Origin: Chloroflexota bacterium
GTDB lineage: Bacteria; Chloroflexota; Anaerolineae; Anaerolineales; UBA4823
Assembly (NCBI GenBank): GCA_030613705.1
Contig: JAUWLJ010000132.1
Coordinates: 1 to 6,227, forward strand
Direction of reading: 5' to 3'
DNA: 6,227 nucleotides
Below, one piece after another: positions 1 through 6,227 of the stretch; within the stretch, counting starts at the first letter, position 1; each line of letters opens with the position of its first letter. Both the position numbers and the translations under genes were made by a program. The notes beneath the pieces were generated by a model. It was not told the origin of the DNA. It did no database searches and saw only the letters and a list, made by a program, of their open reading frames with translations.

Positions 1-596
1 GCGATGAAGCGTTTGATGGTTTCCAGTTCACCGCCCACGCGCACCAGGGCTTGCAAGCCGCTTTTTTCATTGACATAGGCGACCATTTCGCCCGGCATGA
101 CGTTCTTGTCGTATTCGCCGCCCCGCAGGTAAGCGGCGGTATCCCGCTGGTCGCCAGTCCAATCCCAGAATGATAAAGTCATCGACAGGTTGGCTGGACC
201 GCAGTTGTTGAATCTCTGGTATTCATGGCGGATGCCGGTCAGCAGGACTTGGCCCGGGATGGCAGTGGGGGAGGGAGTCATGGTTGGGGGTGGAAGCGGA
301 GTCCTGGTTGCGCCCGGTTCGGCGGGTGCGGGATTGCTGTCCTCTTGCGGTATGGCGGTTGCCTCCGGCGAAGGGGTCAGCGCACCCAGTGTAGCCTGGA
401 CGATCGCCTCGATTTGCTCCTGGGGCACAAAAACGATTTGCTCCGGTGGGTTGATCATGCGGCGCACCTGGACCCGCAGGTTTGCCAGCCGCCAGGAGAG
501 ACTATCATGAATGGGTGGCAGGTTGTAAATGACGATGCTCGCCAGGCAAAAAAATAAAACCAGCACCACAAACAGGCCTAGAAGGCGCTTTGCCAT
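1..596 (-). CDS. Membrane-anchored C39-like cysteine peptidase, partial (C-terminus beyond left edge)
   Basis: Seen: the minus strand stays open from an ATG at 596-594 to the window edge, giving 198 residues with no stop. Residues 5-26 are a strongly hydrophobic segment after a short basic start (MAKR), fitting an uncleaved signal anchor; residues about 58-115 are rich in Pro, Thr, Ser, Ala and Glu and look like an extended extracytoplasmic linker. A folded domain starts near residue 117 and contains the motif QRFNNCGPANLS (127-138), matching the catalytic-Cys region of C39-type (Peptidase_C39_2) proteins, with Cys132 as likely nucleophile. The catalytic His and Asp would lie in the missing part. 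Known: many C39_2 proteins are extracytoplasmic hydrolases of unknown substrate, distinct from bacteriocin exporters with fused ABC domains. Inferred: a surface-exposed thiol peptidase tethered to the membrane; substrate unknown. It lies downstream of ftsK in the same direction but appears to have its own promoter. No Shine-Dalgarno precedes the ATG. Confidence 0.8.
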   Translation of the reverse strand, partial: MAKRLLGLFVVLVLFFCLASIVIYNLPPIHDSLSWRLANLRVQVRRMINPPEQIVFVPQEQIEAIVQATLGALTPSPEATAIPQEDSNPAPAEPGATRTPLPPPTMTPSPTAIPGQVLLTGIRHEYQRFNNCGPANLSMTLSFWDWTGDQRDTAAYLRGGEYDKNVMPGEMVAYVNEKSGLQALVRVGGELETIKRFI

Positions 597-603
597 GCTG
601 GCG

Positions 604-631
604 ATTATACCCCAGGGCTACTTGTTGCCAT
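604..631 (-). promoter_or_regulatory. Candidate sigma-A promoter giving a leaderless mRNA for the C39-like gene
   Basis: On the minus strand a perfect TATAAT (609-604) is preceded, after a 16-bp spacer, by ATGGCA (631-626), which matches TTGACA at 4 of 6 positions. Only seven bases separate the -10 box from the ATG at 596, so transcription would begin at or within about three bases of the start codon. This fits the absence of a Shine-Dalgarno sequence. The -35 match is modest, so the -10 box carries most of the evidence. Confidence 0.55.
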
Positions 632-693
632 GGTTAAGGGATGATTAGCCTAATATGTGAGGGAATCCCCCATTAACGAACCCGAAAGATGCT

Positions 694-2982
694 TTAATCC
701 TCACCGACTGGGGGTGCAGCTGGACCATAGTCCAGCACTTCCAGGCCTTGGGTTCCAGGTTGGGATGGACTGACGATACCTTTCTCTTGCATGGTCTCGA
801 TCAGGCGCGCGCCGCGAGTGTAGCCAATCCGCAAACGACGCTGCAGCATCGAGATCGATGCTCGTCCCTGTCGCCGTACCAGATCGACCGCCTCGTCGAA
901 CAATGGATCCAAATCCTCTTCCGACTCCATTTGCTCCCAGAGCGGAATCTGCATCAGCGGCACGCCAGAAGGCAGGGCATCCACTACCCCTTCGGTAGCC
1001 ATCGAGGCTGCGTCCAGGTTCCCAGCCTGCCCGCGCCAGTAAGTCACCAGGCGTTGAATCTCAAGATCGGAGACGAAAGTTCCCTGCAGGCGAATCGGGG
1101 CAGCTGCATCTGGAGCCTGGAAGAGCATATCCCCCCGTCCCAGCAGACGTTCAGCGCCAGCCTGGTCCAGGATCACCCGGCTGTCGACCCCCGAGGCCAC
1201 TGCAAACGCGACCCTGGCTGGGAAGTTAGCCTTAATCAAGCCAGTTACCACGTCAACCGAAGGGCGTTGGGTGGAGATCACCAGGTGAATCCCAGTAGCG
1301 CGAGCGAGCTGTGCTAAACGGGTGATTGTCCGCTCGGTTTCGTCTGGGGCAAGCATCATTAGGTCTGCCAACTCATCAATGATCACCACCAGATAAGGCA
1401 GCTTGCTCTCGCCCTGGGCTGCCAATCGTTCGTTAATGTCGACGATGTTGCGGGCACCGGCCTGGGCGAGTTTGTGATAGCGTTGATCCATCTCGCGTGC
1501 TACCCACTGCAGAGCGCCAATCACGCGCTCCAGATCCACCACCACCGGTGCCAGGAGATGGGGGATACCGTTGTAACCGGTCAATTCAACCCTTTTTGGG
1601 TCGACCATCAGCAAGCGTAAACTATCCGGAGTATTATTCAGCAACAGACCACAGATGATAGCGTTCACCGAAACTGATTTACCAGAGCCAGTTGCGCCAG
1701 CGATCAACAGATGAGGCATCGCAGCCAGGTCAGCTGCGGTGGGATGGCCAGCCACATCCTGCCCCAATGCAAAGCGCAATGGAGATTTCAAGCGTTGAAA
1801 TGCTTCGCTTTCTAACACATCTCGCAAAGCGACCAAGGATATCGCTTCGTTCGGCACTTCAATACCGACGAAATTTTTGCCAGGTACGGGAGCTTGGATG
1901 CGGATGCGCTTTGCAGACAGAGCCAGAGCCAGATCATCAGCCAGGGCAGAGATCTTGTTCACCCGGACTCGCATCTGCCCAGATCGTGATTCAATGAAAC
2001 CTGGCTCGACACCGAATTGGGTGATCGTGGGGCCACGGTTGATTTCAACGATCTTAGCCGGGGCACCAAAGGAAGCCAGGGTGTCTTCGATCAACCTGGC
2101 GCGTTGGCGGTCGAATTCATCATCGAATGATATTTCCCCACCGGCTTCTAGAATCTGGTCAATTTCAGGGAGGACCCATTCTTTCGTTTCTCCCACCTCA
2201 TCTGGGGAGACCAATCCAATGGCCGCACTGGAAGTCCCAATGACTGCGGCGGATGCAGATCCTTGACTACCTGCGATATGATTCGTGGATTCCGCGCTGA
2301 TTGGTTTGCGAGTTTTAGCTAAAATTTGATTGCGTAGACCCTCCAAGCTCGTTTGCACCCGGGAGAAAATGGGTGCTAACCAGCTGAACATCTCTGGAAC
2401 CGACAGATCTAGAGAGAAAGCCAGTGCGATCAACGTCCCAGCTGCCAGTGTAATCGCCGCGCCTTCCAAACCCAGGTTGGGTTCAAGAACCGCTAGTAGA
2501 GCTCCGCCCAGGTATCCACCACCCCCGCTTTGAGCAGCGAGGTCAAAAATAGCAGTCTGATTGGTGGGGAAATTGAACAAGTGCAGCCACCCGAGGGTGA
2601 GGGTAAAGAAAAGGAACAAACCAACCAGGCGTCCCAGTTCGAGTTGGGGAAGCTGCTCGAAATGGCGTAAGATCAACCAGAGACCGAGCGCCATCAGACC
2701 GACCGGCAGAAGGTACATGCCCCAACCGAACGCCTTCCCAATAATAGCCAACCATCCGCTGAACAGCCAGCCTTTATTGCTGGAAAGCAGGCTGAGCAGC
2801 GTGAGTAATCCGAGCAGCACCATGCTGACTCCCAGGATATCCAGCTTGCGGTCGAGCGTGAGACTGCTCCAAAGTGAAGGTTTTAGAGTACCCTGGCGCG
2901 TTTTAGCAGACTTTCGGCTCGATTTTTTAGGAGCCGTGCGTTTGGATCGGGCAGATGTTTTTTTTGAGGATTTGGGAGCCAT
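694..2982 (-). CDS. ftsK: DNA translocase FtsK/SpoIIIE family
   Basis: Septum-associated, ATP-driven double-stranded DNA pump that clears chromosome ends through the closing septum and, in many bacteria, activates dimer resolution at dif. The 762-residue product has a Lys/Ser-rich basic N-terminus (1-35), about four membrane segments (near 48-66, 82-105, 118-137, 172-191), a short Ser/Ala/Gly-containing linker (about 192-268), and then the motor. Motor motifs: GPTITQFGVEPG (317-328), PGKNFVGIEVPN (367-378), Walker A GATGSGKS (429-436), Walker B ending in Asp536-Glu537, and STQRP soon after. A winged-helix gamma domain for reading polar DNA motifs lies near 688-752 (RRLRIGYTRGARLIETMQ). The linker is far shorter than in E. 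coli FtsK, giving SpoIIIE-like architecture. I chose the start at 2982 rather than an in-frame ATG at 3045, because the upstream one lies beyond a strong -10 box and the usual basic tail begins at MAPKSS. No obvious Shine-Dalgarno precedes it. Confidence 0.97.
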   Translation of the reverse strand: MAPKSSKKTSARSKRTAPKKSSRKSAKTRQGTLKPSLWSSLTLDRKLDILGVSMVLLGLLTLLSLLSSNKGWLFSGWLAIIGKAFGWGMYLLPVGLMALGLWLILRHFEQLPQLELGRLVGLFLFFTLTLGWLHLFNFPTNQTAIFDLAAQSGGGGYLGGALLAVLEPNLGLEGAAITLAAGTLIALAFSLDLSVPEMFSWLAPIFSRVQTSLEGLRNQILAKTRKPISAESTNHIAGSQGSASAAVIGTSSAAIGLVSPDEVGETKEWVLPEIDQILEAGGEISFDDEFDRQRARLIEDTLASFGAPAKIVEINRGPTITQFGVEPGFIESRSGQMRVRVNKISALADDLALALSAKRIRIQAPVPGKNFVGIEVPNEAISLVALRDVLESEAFQRLKSPLRFALGQDVAGHPTAADLAAMPHLLIAGATGSGKSVSVNAIICGLLLNNTPDSLRLLMVDPKRVELTGYNGIPHLLAPVVVDLERVIGALQWVAREMDQRYHKLAQAGARNIVDINERLAAQGESKLPYLVVIIDELADLMMLAPDETERTITRLAQLARATGIHLVISTQRPSVDVVTGLIKANFPARVAFAVASGVDSRVILDQAGAERLLGRGDMLFQAPDAAAPIRLQGTFVSDLEIQRLVTYWRGQAGNLDAASMATEGVVDALPSGVPLMQIPLWEQMESEEDLDPLFDEAVDLVRRQGRASISMLQRRLRIGYTRGARLIETMQEKGIVSPSQPGTQGLEVLDYGPAAPPVGED

Positions 2983-3016
2983 AGCATTCGTAATTATGGT
3001 TTTTGTATCTGCGAGG

Positions 3017-3025
3017 ATTATAGCA
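3017..3025 (-). promoter_or_regulatory. Extended -10 promoter of ftsK
   Basis: The minus strand reads TGCTATAAT at 3025-3017: a consensus TATAAT preceded by the TGn extension. No good -35 hexamer sits 16-18 bp upstream, which is typical of extended -10 promoters. Transcription would start near 3010, leaving an untranslated leader of about 28 bases before the ATG at 2982. The position rules out translation from the further upstream in-frame ATG at 3045 on this transcript. Confidence 0.6.
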
Positions 3026-3149
3026 CAAATGGTCTGACTAACCATCTACCCCAAAGCAACATTTTCTTTTGAGGCATTGTGTGTCTAATATTGCTGGTTG
3101 ATGGAAGTAAGTATTCGCGCCCGACTGAATTGGCCCAGATGAGTTGAGG

Positions 3150-3155
3150 TACAAT
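3150..3155 (+). promoter_or_regulatory. Possible -10 box for rnz
   Basis: TACAAT (5 of 6 matches to TATAAT) lies 60 bases upstream of the chosen rnz start. There is no convincing -35 at normal spacing: the best look-alike, TTGGCC at 3130-3135, is only 14 bp away. A start near 3162 would give a leader of about 54 bases. It lies inside the upstream in-frame extension of rnz, which supports the shorter start. Weak evidence overall. Confidence 0.35.
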
Positions 3156-3201
3156 TCTCTGCGCGTAGTATGTTGGATGATCATCACGTACTCAATTGCG
3201 C

Positions 3202-3207
3202 GAAAGG
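3202..3207 (+). promoter_or_regulatory. Weak Shine-Dalgarno of rnz
   Basis: GAAAGG ends eight bases before the ATG at 3216, an acceptable distance for a purine-rich ribosome binding site. It favours this start over the in-frame ATG at 3144, 72 bases upstream. Confidence 0.45.
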
Positions 3208-3215
3208 CATCCACC

Positions 3216-4172
3216 ATGTTCGAAATCGTCTTCCTTGGCACTTCAGCTTCTGCACCATCGATCCACCGTGGGCTCACTGCTCAAGTCGTAAAACACGATG
3301 AATACCGCTTCTTAATCGACTGCGGGGAGGGTACGCAGCGCCAGATTCTGAAATCGGGCATCGGTTTTAAACGCCTGAACCGAATTCTGATCACCCATGG
3401 TCATCTCGATCACATCTTAGGTCTCGCGGGGTTGATTTCCACCTTTTCTCGCTGGGAGACAATTGACGAATTGGAAATCTACGCGGGCAAGTGGGCGCTG
3501 GAACGCATTCGAGACCTGATCTTTGGGGTGGTTCTGCGCGGTGCTAGACCTCCAATGGGAATCCACTTGATCGAAGTGCAGCCAGGTGTACTCTTTGAGC
3601 ATGACGATTTTTCTGTCTCTGCTTTCCCTGTTCACCATCGGGGGCCAGACTGCTTTGGATATCTGTTTGAAGAGAAGTCTCGCCGTCCTTTCTTGCCCGT
3701 GAAAGCAGAGCGTTTGGAGATCCCACCTGGCCCCTGGCGGCGAAAGCTGGTCGACGGAAAATCGATCCAGCTCCCAGATGGGCGCGTGATCGATCCAGAC
3801 CAGGTGCTTGGACCTGCCCGACCTGGCACACGGCTGGTGCACGTTGGTGACACAGGTTCCACGGATAACCTGTTGGAAGTGTGTCACAATGCGGACCTGT
3901 TAGTGATCGAAGCGACATATCTGAAAGAGGAAACCGAGATGGCGCGCAATTTCGCCCACCTGACAGCTCACCAGGCTGCTGAGCTGGCCCAGGGTGGGAA
4001 AATTAAGAATCTGATCTTGACCCATGTCTCTCGCCGCTACCGTGAGCGGGATGTCTTGTCCGAGGCGCGAGAGGTTTTTCCACGAACTGAGGTGGCGCGA
4101 GATTTCGATGTTTTTCAAGTCAAGCGGGATGAATGCCTGAAAGTAGCGGGGTCAGCAGGTCTAGCTAAATGA
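3216..4172 (+). CDS. rnz: Ribonuclease Z (tRNA 3'-processing endonuclease)
   Basis: Zinc-dependent endonuclease of the metallo-beta-lactamase fold that cuts the 3' trailer from tRNA precursors. The 318-residue product is close to the usual size of the short bacterial form (about 310). Landmarks in order: N-terminal strand FEIVFLGTSASAPS (2-15); DCGEGTQ (35-41); metal-binding HGHLDH (61-66), an HxHxDH motif; His141 in FPVHHRGPDCFGY; the Pro-rich stretch IPPGPWRRKLVDG (169-181), resembling the GP motif of the flexible tRNA-binding arm; Asp212 in HVGDTGSTDNL; AHLTAHQAA (247-255); and His270 in THVSRRY. Spacing of the metal ligands parallels the B. subtilis enzyme, so the protein should be active. 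The start at 3216 was chosen because the conserved fold begins at once; the 24 extra residues upstream look unlike the family. It is transcribed divergently from ftsK and ends 8 bp from the convergent pmbA-like gene. Confidence 0.95.
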   Translation: MFEIVFLGTSASAPSIHRGLTAQVVKHDEYRFLIDCGEGTQRQILKSGIGFKRLNRILITHGHLDHILGLAGLISTFSRWETIDELEIYAGKWALERIRDLIFGVVLRGARPPMGIHLIEVQPGVLFEHDDFSVSAFPVHHRGPDCFGYLFEEKSRRPFLPVKAERLEIPPGPWRRKLVDGKSIQLPDGRVIDPDQVLGPARPGTRLVHVGDTGSTDNLLEVCHNADLLVIEATYLKEETEMARNFAHLTAHQAAELAQGGKIKNLILTHVSRRYRERDVLSEAREVFPRTEVARDFDVFQVKRDECLKVAGSAGLAK

Positions 4173-4187
4173 CAATCTACTTAGACC
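4158..4187. repeat. Inverted repeat across the rnz/pmbA convergent stops
   Basis: GGTCTA (4158-4163) and TAGACC (4182-4187) form a perfect 6-bp stem, extendable by one G-U pair on the plus-strand transcript, around a loop of about 16 bases. It spans both stop codons. No U-tract follows directly on either strand, so it is at best a weak terminator-like structure, possibly chance. Confidence 0.3.
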
Positions 4188-5536
4188 GTAACGCCAGTAA
4201 AGGTAAAACTGTTTAGTTTTAATGCCGGTACGCATTTGGCATGACTGCCATATTCGGATTTCAGCAACCTTGTCTCACGCCCGATTGTCTCCACATTTGC
4301 CAAAGCATCCACATAAGATTGGGTGAAACGCAGATTTTTTACCGGGTAGGCGATCTCTCCATTCTCCACCATAAAAACTCCATCCCTGGTCATACCGGTT
4401 ACGATGCAGTCACGGGGATGCACCAGGCGTGTATACCAAAAACGGGTGATGTACAAGCCTTTCTTAGTAGAGCGGATCATGTCCTCCAAGCTGGCTTTTC
4501 CTGGAGCCATAAACAGATTGAGACCGATTGGGCCAATGGTGTGCATGAAGGCAGGAAAGTATGGCGGTAAGGCGTGACCGGTACTGCTGGTTCCGGCCTT
4601 ATCAGCTGTATAGCGATCGTAAACCGGGCTGATGGCGACACCTTTGGTTACGATATCCACTTTCTGTTTCGGGACTCCTTCCGAGTCAAAGGGCATGGGC
4701 ATACCTTCAGGGTTTAGACCATCATCCCAGATACGCACCTGTGGGCTCATGATCTGTTCCCCAAGGCGATCGTTCATCCATGATCGTCCATCTAGCACCG
4801 TACGACCTCCCATGCCGTACATGTTCAACATATTAAGCAGGTCATCGGTTACATATGGGTCAAGGATTACCGGGAATTCTCCAGGTTCTACATGCTTGGG
4901 ATTACGACCTTGCTCCGCTTTGTGGATCGCCTCGCGACCGATAGCTTCCGTATCGATTTCGGCTGCCTTCCAGCCGGAGGCTTGAGCTCGCCCTGAAGAG
5001 TCTTCTGACATGACCACAGTCTGGAAATCGGCTTCAGTAATATTGTGGTAGGCAAACAGACCTTGGGAATTTGCTATGCTGACCCCATTGACCCCAGTAG
5101 AAAAAGCACCGGAGGAGTTGAGTCCTTTATCAAGGGCTAAGCTGCAGACAGTTCCTACCTGGTCGGCGCGAAGCTCTGGTGAATATACTGCGGTCGAGTG
5201 GTCAAAGGCCTCGATCGCTGAGTATTTGGCAGGTTCTGCCAAGCCAGGGAAGCCCGGGTCTTCAGGGCTGGCAGCTGCATTAGCCCGGGCGCGGGAAACC
5301 AACTCATCCAAAGCTGCTGGGTCGACTCGATTTGTGGAGGCCATCCCCTGGCGTTTGCCAAGCAGCAGGCGCAGGTAAATTACAAGATTATATTCAGCGA
5401 CATTTTGGTGAATACTGTTGTTAGCAAAACGGGTCAGTGAATGTTCCTTGTGAAAAAGGACAAGTTCTGCTGGTTCTTTTTCACAGCGCTTAAGAATCTG
5501 CTGGCTAAGTTCTTGGGCTTGATTGTATTCAAGCAT
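4181..5536 (-). CDS. pmbA: TldE/PmbA-type subunit of the TldD-TldE metalloprotease
   Basis: Cytoplasmic partner of TldD; in E. coli the pair is needed for microcin B17 maturation and for degrading the CcdA antitoxin, and forms a protease in which only TldD binds zinc. The 451-residue product has the normal family length. Its C-terminal half carries the family signature: VILDPYVTDDLLN (223-235), a central YDRYTADKAGTSSTGHALP stretch (306-324), and ITRFWYTRLVHPRDCIVTGMTRDGVFMVENGEI (363-395) followed by NLRFTQSYVDALANVE (401-416). No HExxxH motif is present, as expected for TldE rather than TldD. An AGGAG at 5547-5543 sets the start. The gene follows the tldD-like gene in the same direction after 121 bp, probably as one transcript. 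The local substrate cannot be told from sequence; no microcin or bacteriocin precursor is visible in the window. The symbol is by family, not proven orthology. Confidence 0.92.
   Translation of the reverse strand: MLEYNQAQELSQQILKRCEKEPAELVLFHKEHSLTRFANNSIHQNVAEYNLVIYLRLLLGKRQGMASTNRVDPAALDELVSRARANAAASPEDPGFPGLAEPAKYSAIEAFDHSTAVYSPELRADQVGTVCSLALDKGLNSSGAFSTGVNGVSIANSQGLFAYHNITEADFQTVVMSEDSSGRAQASGWKAAEIDTEAIGREAIHKAEQGRNPKHVEPGEFPVILDPYVTDDLLNMLNMYGMGGRTVLDGRSWMNDRLGEQIMSPQVRIWDDGLNPEGMPMPFDSEGVPKQKVDIVTKGVAISPVYDRYTADKAGTSSTGHALPPYFPAFMHTIGPIGLNLFMAPGKASLEDMIRSTKKGLYITRFWYTRLVHPRDCIVTGMTRDGVFMVENGEIAYPVKNLRFTQSYVDALANVETIGRETRLLKSEYGSHAKCVPALKLNSFTFTGVTV
4204..4221. repeat. AT-rich perfect hairpin in the pmbA 3' end
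   Basis: TAAAACT (4204-4210) and AGTTTTA (4215-4221) make a perfect 7-bp stem with a GTTT loop. It lies 31 bases past the rnz stop, within the last codons of pmbA on the other strand. The right arm supplies four U residues in the rnz transcript, so it could slow or end rnz readthrough, but the stem has little GC and is a poor classical terminator. Confidence 0.3.
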
Positions 5537-5542
5537 ATTGAA

Positions 5543-5547
5543 CTCCT
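5543..5547 (-). promoter_or_regulatory. Shine-Dalgarno of the pmbA-like gene
   Basis: The minus strand reads AGGAG at 5547-5543, six bases before the ATG at 5536. It is the clearest ribosome binding site in the window and fixes the start at MLEYNQ. Confidence 0.75.
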
Positions 5548-5610
5548 ATGTAATCATTGTTCGATGAATACTGATCAATTTCCTCGATCGGTTTAGCTGC
5601 ATCACGGCTG

Positions 5611-5627
5611 GATAAAAGCAGATAAAA
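5611..5627. repeat. Two GATAAAA copies one helical turn apart
   Basis: GATAAAA occurs at 5611-5617 and again at 5621-5627, an exact 10-bp period, in the gap between the tldD-like and pmbA-like genes. The phasing could suit a regulator binding one DNA face, but a short AT-rich tandem may arise by chance. Confidence 0.3.
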
Positions 5628-5657
5628 TTGTTCCTAAATTATGGGCTGCAGGAATTA

Positions 5658-6227
5658 TTAGAGTACCCCTACTCTTACATTTCGAAAGCGTGCCGGGGCA
5701 GCTCCATGACCGGTATGGGCAATCTGTCCCGGTTGGCCTTTGCCGCAATTTGGGGTGCCATACATTTTCCAGGAATTTGAGTTTGCCACAGCATCACAGC
5801 TGTTCCAGAACTGGGGAGTGATTCCGGTATAGGTGGGATTGCGCAGCATGCGTCCCAACTTGCCATTTTTAATCTCGTACCCGATCTCGGTGCCAAACTG
5901 GAAGTTAAAGCGTTTATCATCGATCGACCATGAGCGATTGGTTTCCATGAAAATACCCTGATCGGTATCTGCGATCATATCCTCAAAATCCCAGGTTCCT
6001 GGCTCCAGGCTGACGTTAGTCATCCGGATCAGCGGTGTGCGGTTCCATCCTGAGGCGCGCATACAACCATTCGAAATCTTACCGAGCTGGGAAGCGGTTT
6101 CTCGCGACATCAAATAACCGACAAATAACCCGTCCTTGACAATCGGCGTGGATTGGGCGGGGATACCCTCGTCGTCCCAACTAAAAGTACCCAACCCCAG
6201 AGGGCGCAGGCTCTCGGCGGTGATATT
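5658..6227 (-). CDS. tldD: TldD-type zinc metalloprotease subunit, partial (N-terminus beyond right edge)
   Basis: Seen: an open minus-strand frame enters at the right edge and ends with TAA at 5660-5658, giving the last 189 residues, under half of a typical protein of about 450-480. Within the fragment: WDDEGIPAQSTPIVKDGLFVGYLMSRET (17-42, broken by no gaps), RMTNVSLEPG (68-77), TDQGIFMETN (88-97), FNFQFGTEIGYEIKNGKLG (near 107-125) and a C-terminal NCGKGQPGQ. Cys161 in the last motif corresponds to the cysteine zinc ligand of E. coli TldD, which tells this subunit from its TldE neighbour. Inferred: the catalytic HExxxH lies in the missing upstream part. A TTG at 6194-6192 could be mistaken for a start, but family similarity continues upstream of it (NITAESLRPLG), so the gene begins outside the window. 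It precedes pmbA in the same direction, and together they should encode the heterodimeric protease. Confidence 0.93.
   Translation of the reverse strand, partial: NITAESLRPLGLGTFSWDDEGIPAQSTPIVKDGLFVGYLMSRETASQLGKISNGCMRASGWNRTPLIRMTNVSLEPGTWDFEDMIADTDQGIFMETNRSWSIDDKRFNFQFGTEIGYEIKNGKLGRMLRNPTYTGITPQFWNSCDAVANSNSWKMYGTPNCGKGQPGQIAHTGHGAAPARFRNVRVGVL

Noticed and set aside
190..557. Two overlapping plus-strand open frames of about 106 and 110 codons
   Set aside because: They lie antisense to the C39-like gene, whose minus-strand frame has an anchor, stalk and catalytic motif. Their translations are Gly/Ser-rich low-complexity products of the Pro/Thr stalk codons.
640..693. Possible ftsK terminator in the gap after its stop
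   Set aside because: The GGGGGATTCCC run and the ATTAG/CTAAT palindrome have loops too small or stems too short, and no U-tract follows, so I do not call a terminator.
748..2533. Several plus-strand open frames (748-1317, 1692-1997, 1877-2266, 2330-2533)
   Set aside because: All are antisense to the conserved ftsK coding frame and show no recognisable domain.
2561..3037. 158-codon plus-strand frame opposite the FtsK membrane domain
   Set aside because: Antisense to the membrane-segment codons of ftsK; its product resembles no known family.
3417..4118. Minus-strand open frames opposite rnz
   Set aside because: The plus strand carries every RNase Z motif in one uninterrupted frame, so these are shadows.
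4241..5378. Plus-strand and alternate-frame open frames over the pmbA-like gene
   Set aside because: They overlap the conserved TldE frame and lack motifs or plausible ribosome binding sites.
5550..5578. TTGATC with GATTAC at 17 bp as a promoter for pmbA
   Set aside because: The -10 candidate matches only 3 of 6 positions; this is at chance level in AT-rich DNA.
6192..6194. TTG as the start of the tldD-like gene
   Set aside because: The frame stays open to the window edge and the protein upstream continues the family, while the fragment is far too short for a full TldD.

Overview
The window looks like ordinary bacterial chromosome of medium GC content. It holds three complete genes (ftsK, rnz, and a pmbA/tldE-type gene) and two genes cut by the window edges (a C39-like peptidase at the left edge, a tldD-type gene at the right edge). 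The protein styles suggest a member of the Chloroflexota, probably Anaerolineae: the Pro/Thr/Ser linker of the C39-like protein, a compact FtsK, and the divergent TldD/TldE pair. That assignment rests on family resemblance only and is tentative.

Layout. 1-596 (minus): start of a membrane-anchored C39-like cysteine peptidase, C-terminus missing. 597-693: 97-bp gap with a TATAAT box placed so close to the peptidase ATG that its mRNA would be leaderless. 694-2982 (minus): ftsK/spoIIIE DNA translocase. 2983-3215: 233-bp divergent control region with an extended -10 promoter for ftsK and a weaker candidate for rnz. 3216-4172 (plus): rnz, tRNA 3'-end maturation. 4173-4180: only 8 bp between the convergent stop codons of rnz and pmbA, with two small inverted repeats at and beside the junction. 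4181-5536 (minus): pmbA/tldE-like gene. 5537-5657: 121-bp gap carrying a clear Shine-Dalgarno and a 10-bp-phased direct repeat. 5658-6227 (minus): C-terminal 189 residues of a tldD-like gene.

How the genes relate. tldD and pmbA are consecutive on the minus strand and encode the two subunits of a TldD/TldE heterodimeric metalloprotease; this is the one real functional pair here. FtsK (chromosome segregation), RNase Z (tRNA processing) and the C39-like protein are unrelated housekeeping or envelope functions that happen to adjoin. I saw no tRNA or rRNA genes, insertion sequences, CRISPR arrays, phage genes or defence genes, and no clear sign of an undescribed system. The more interesting points are small: the leaderless promoter geometry, the extended -10 site that sets the ftsK start, the very tight convergent junction, and the orphan C39-like peptidase.
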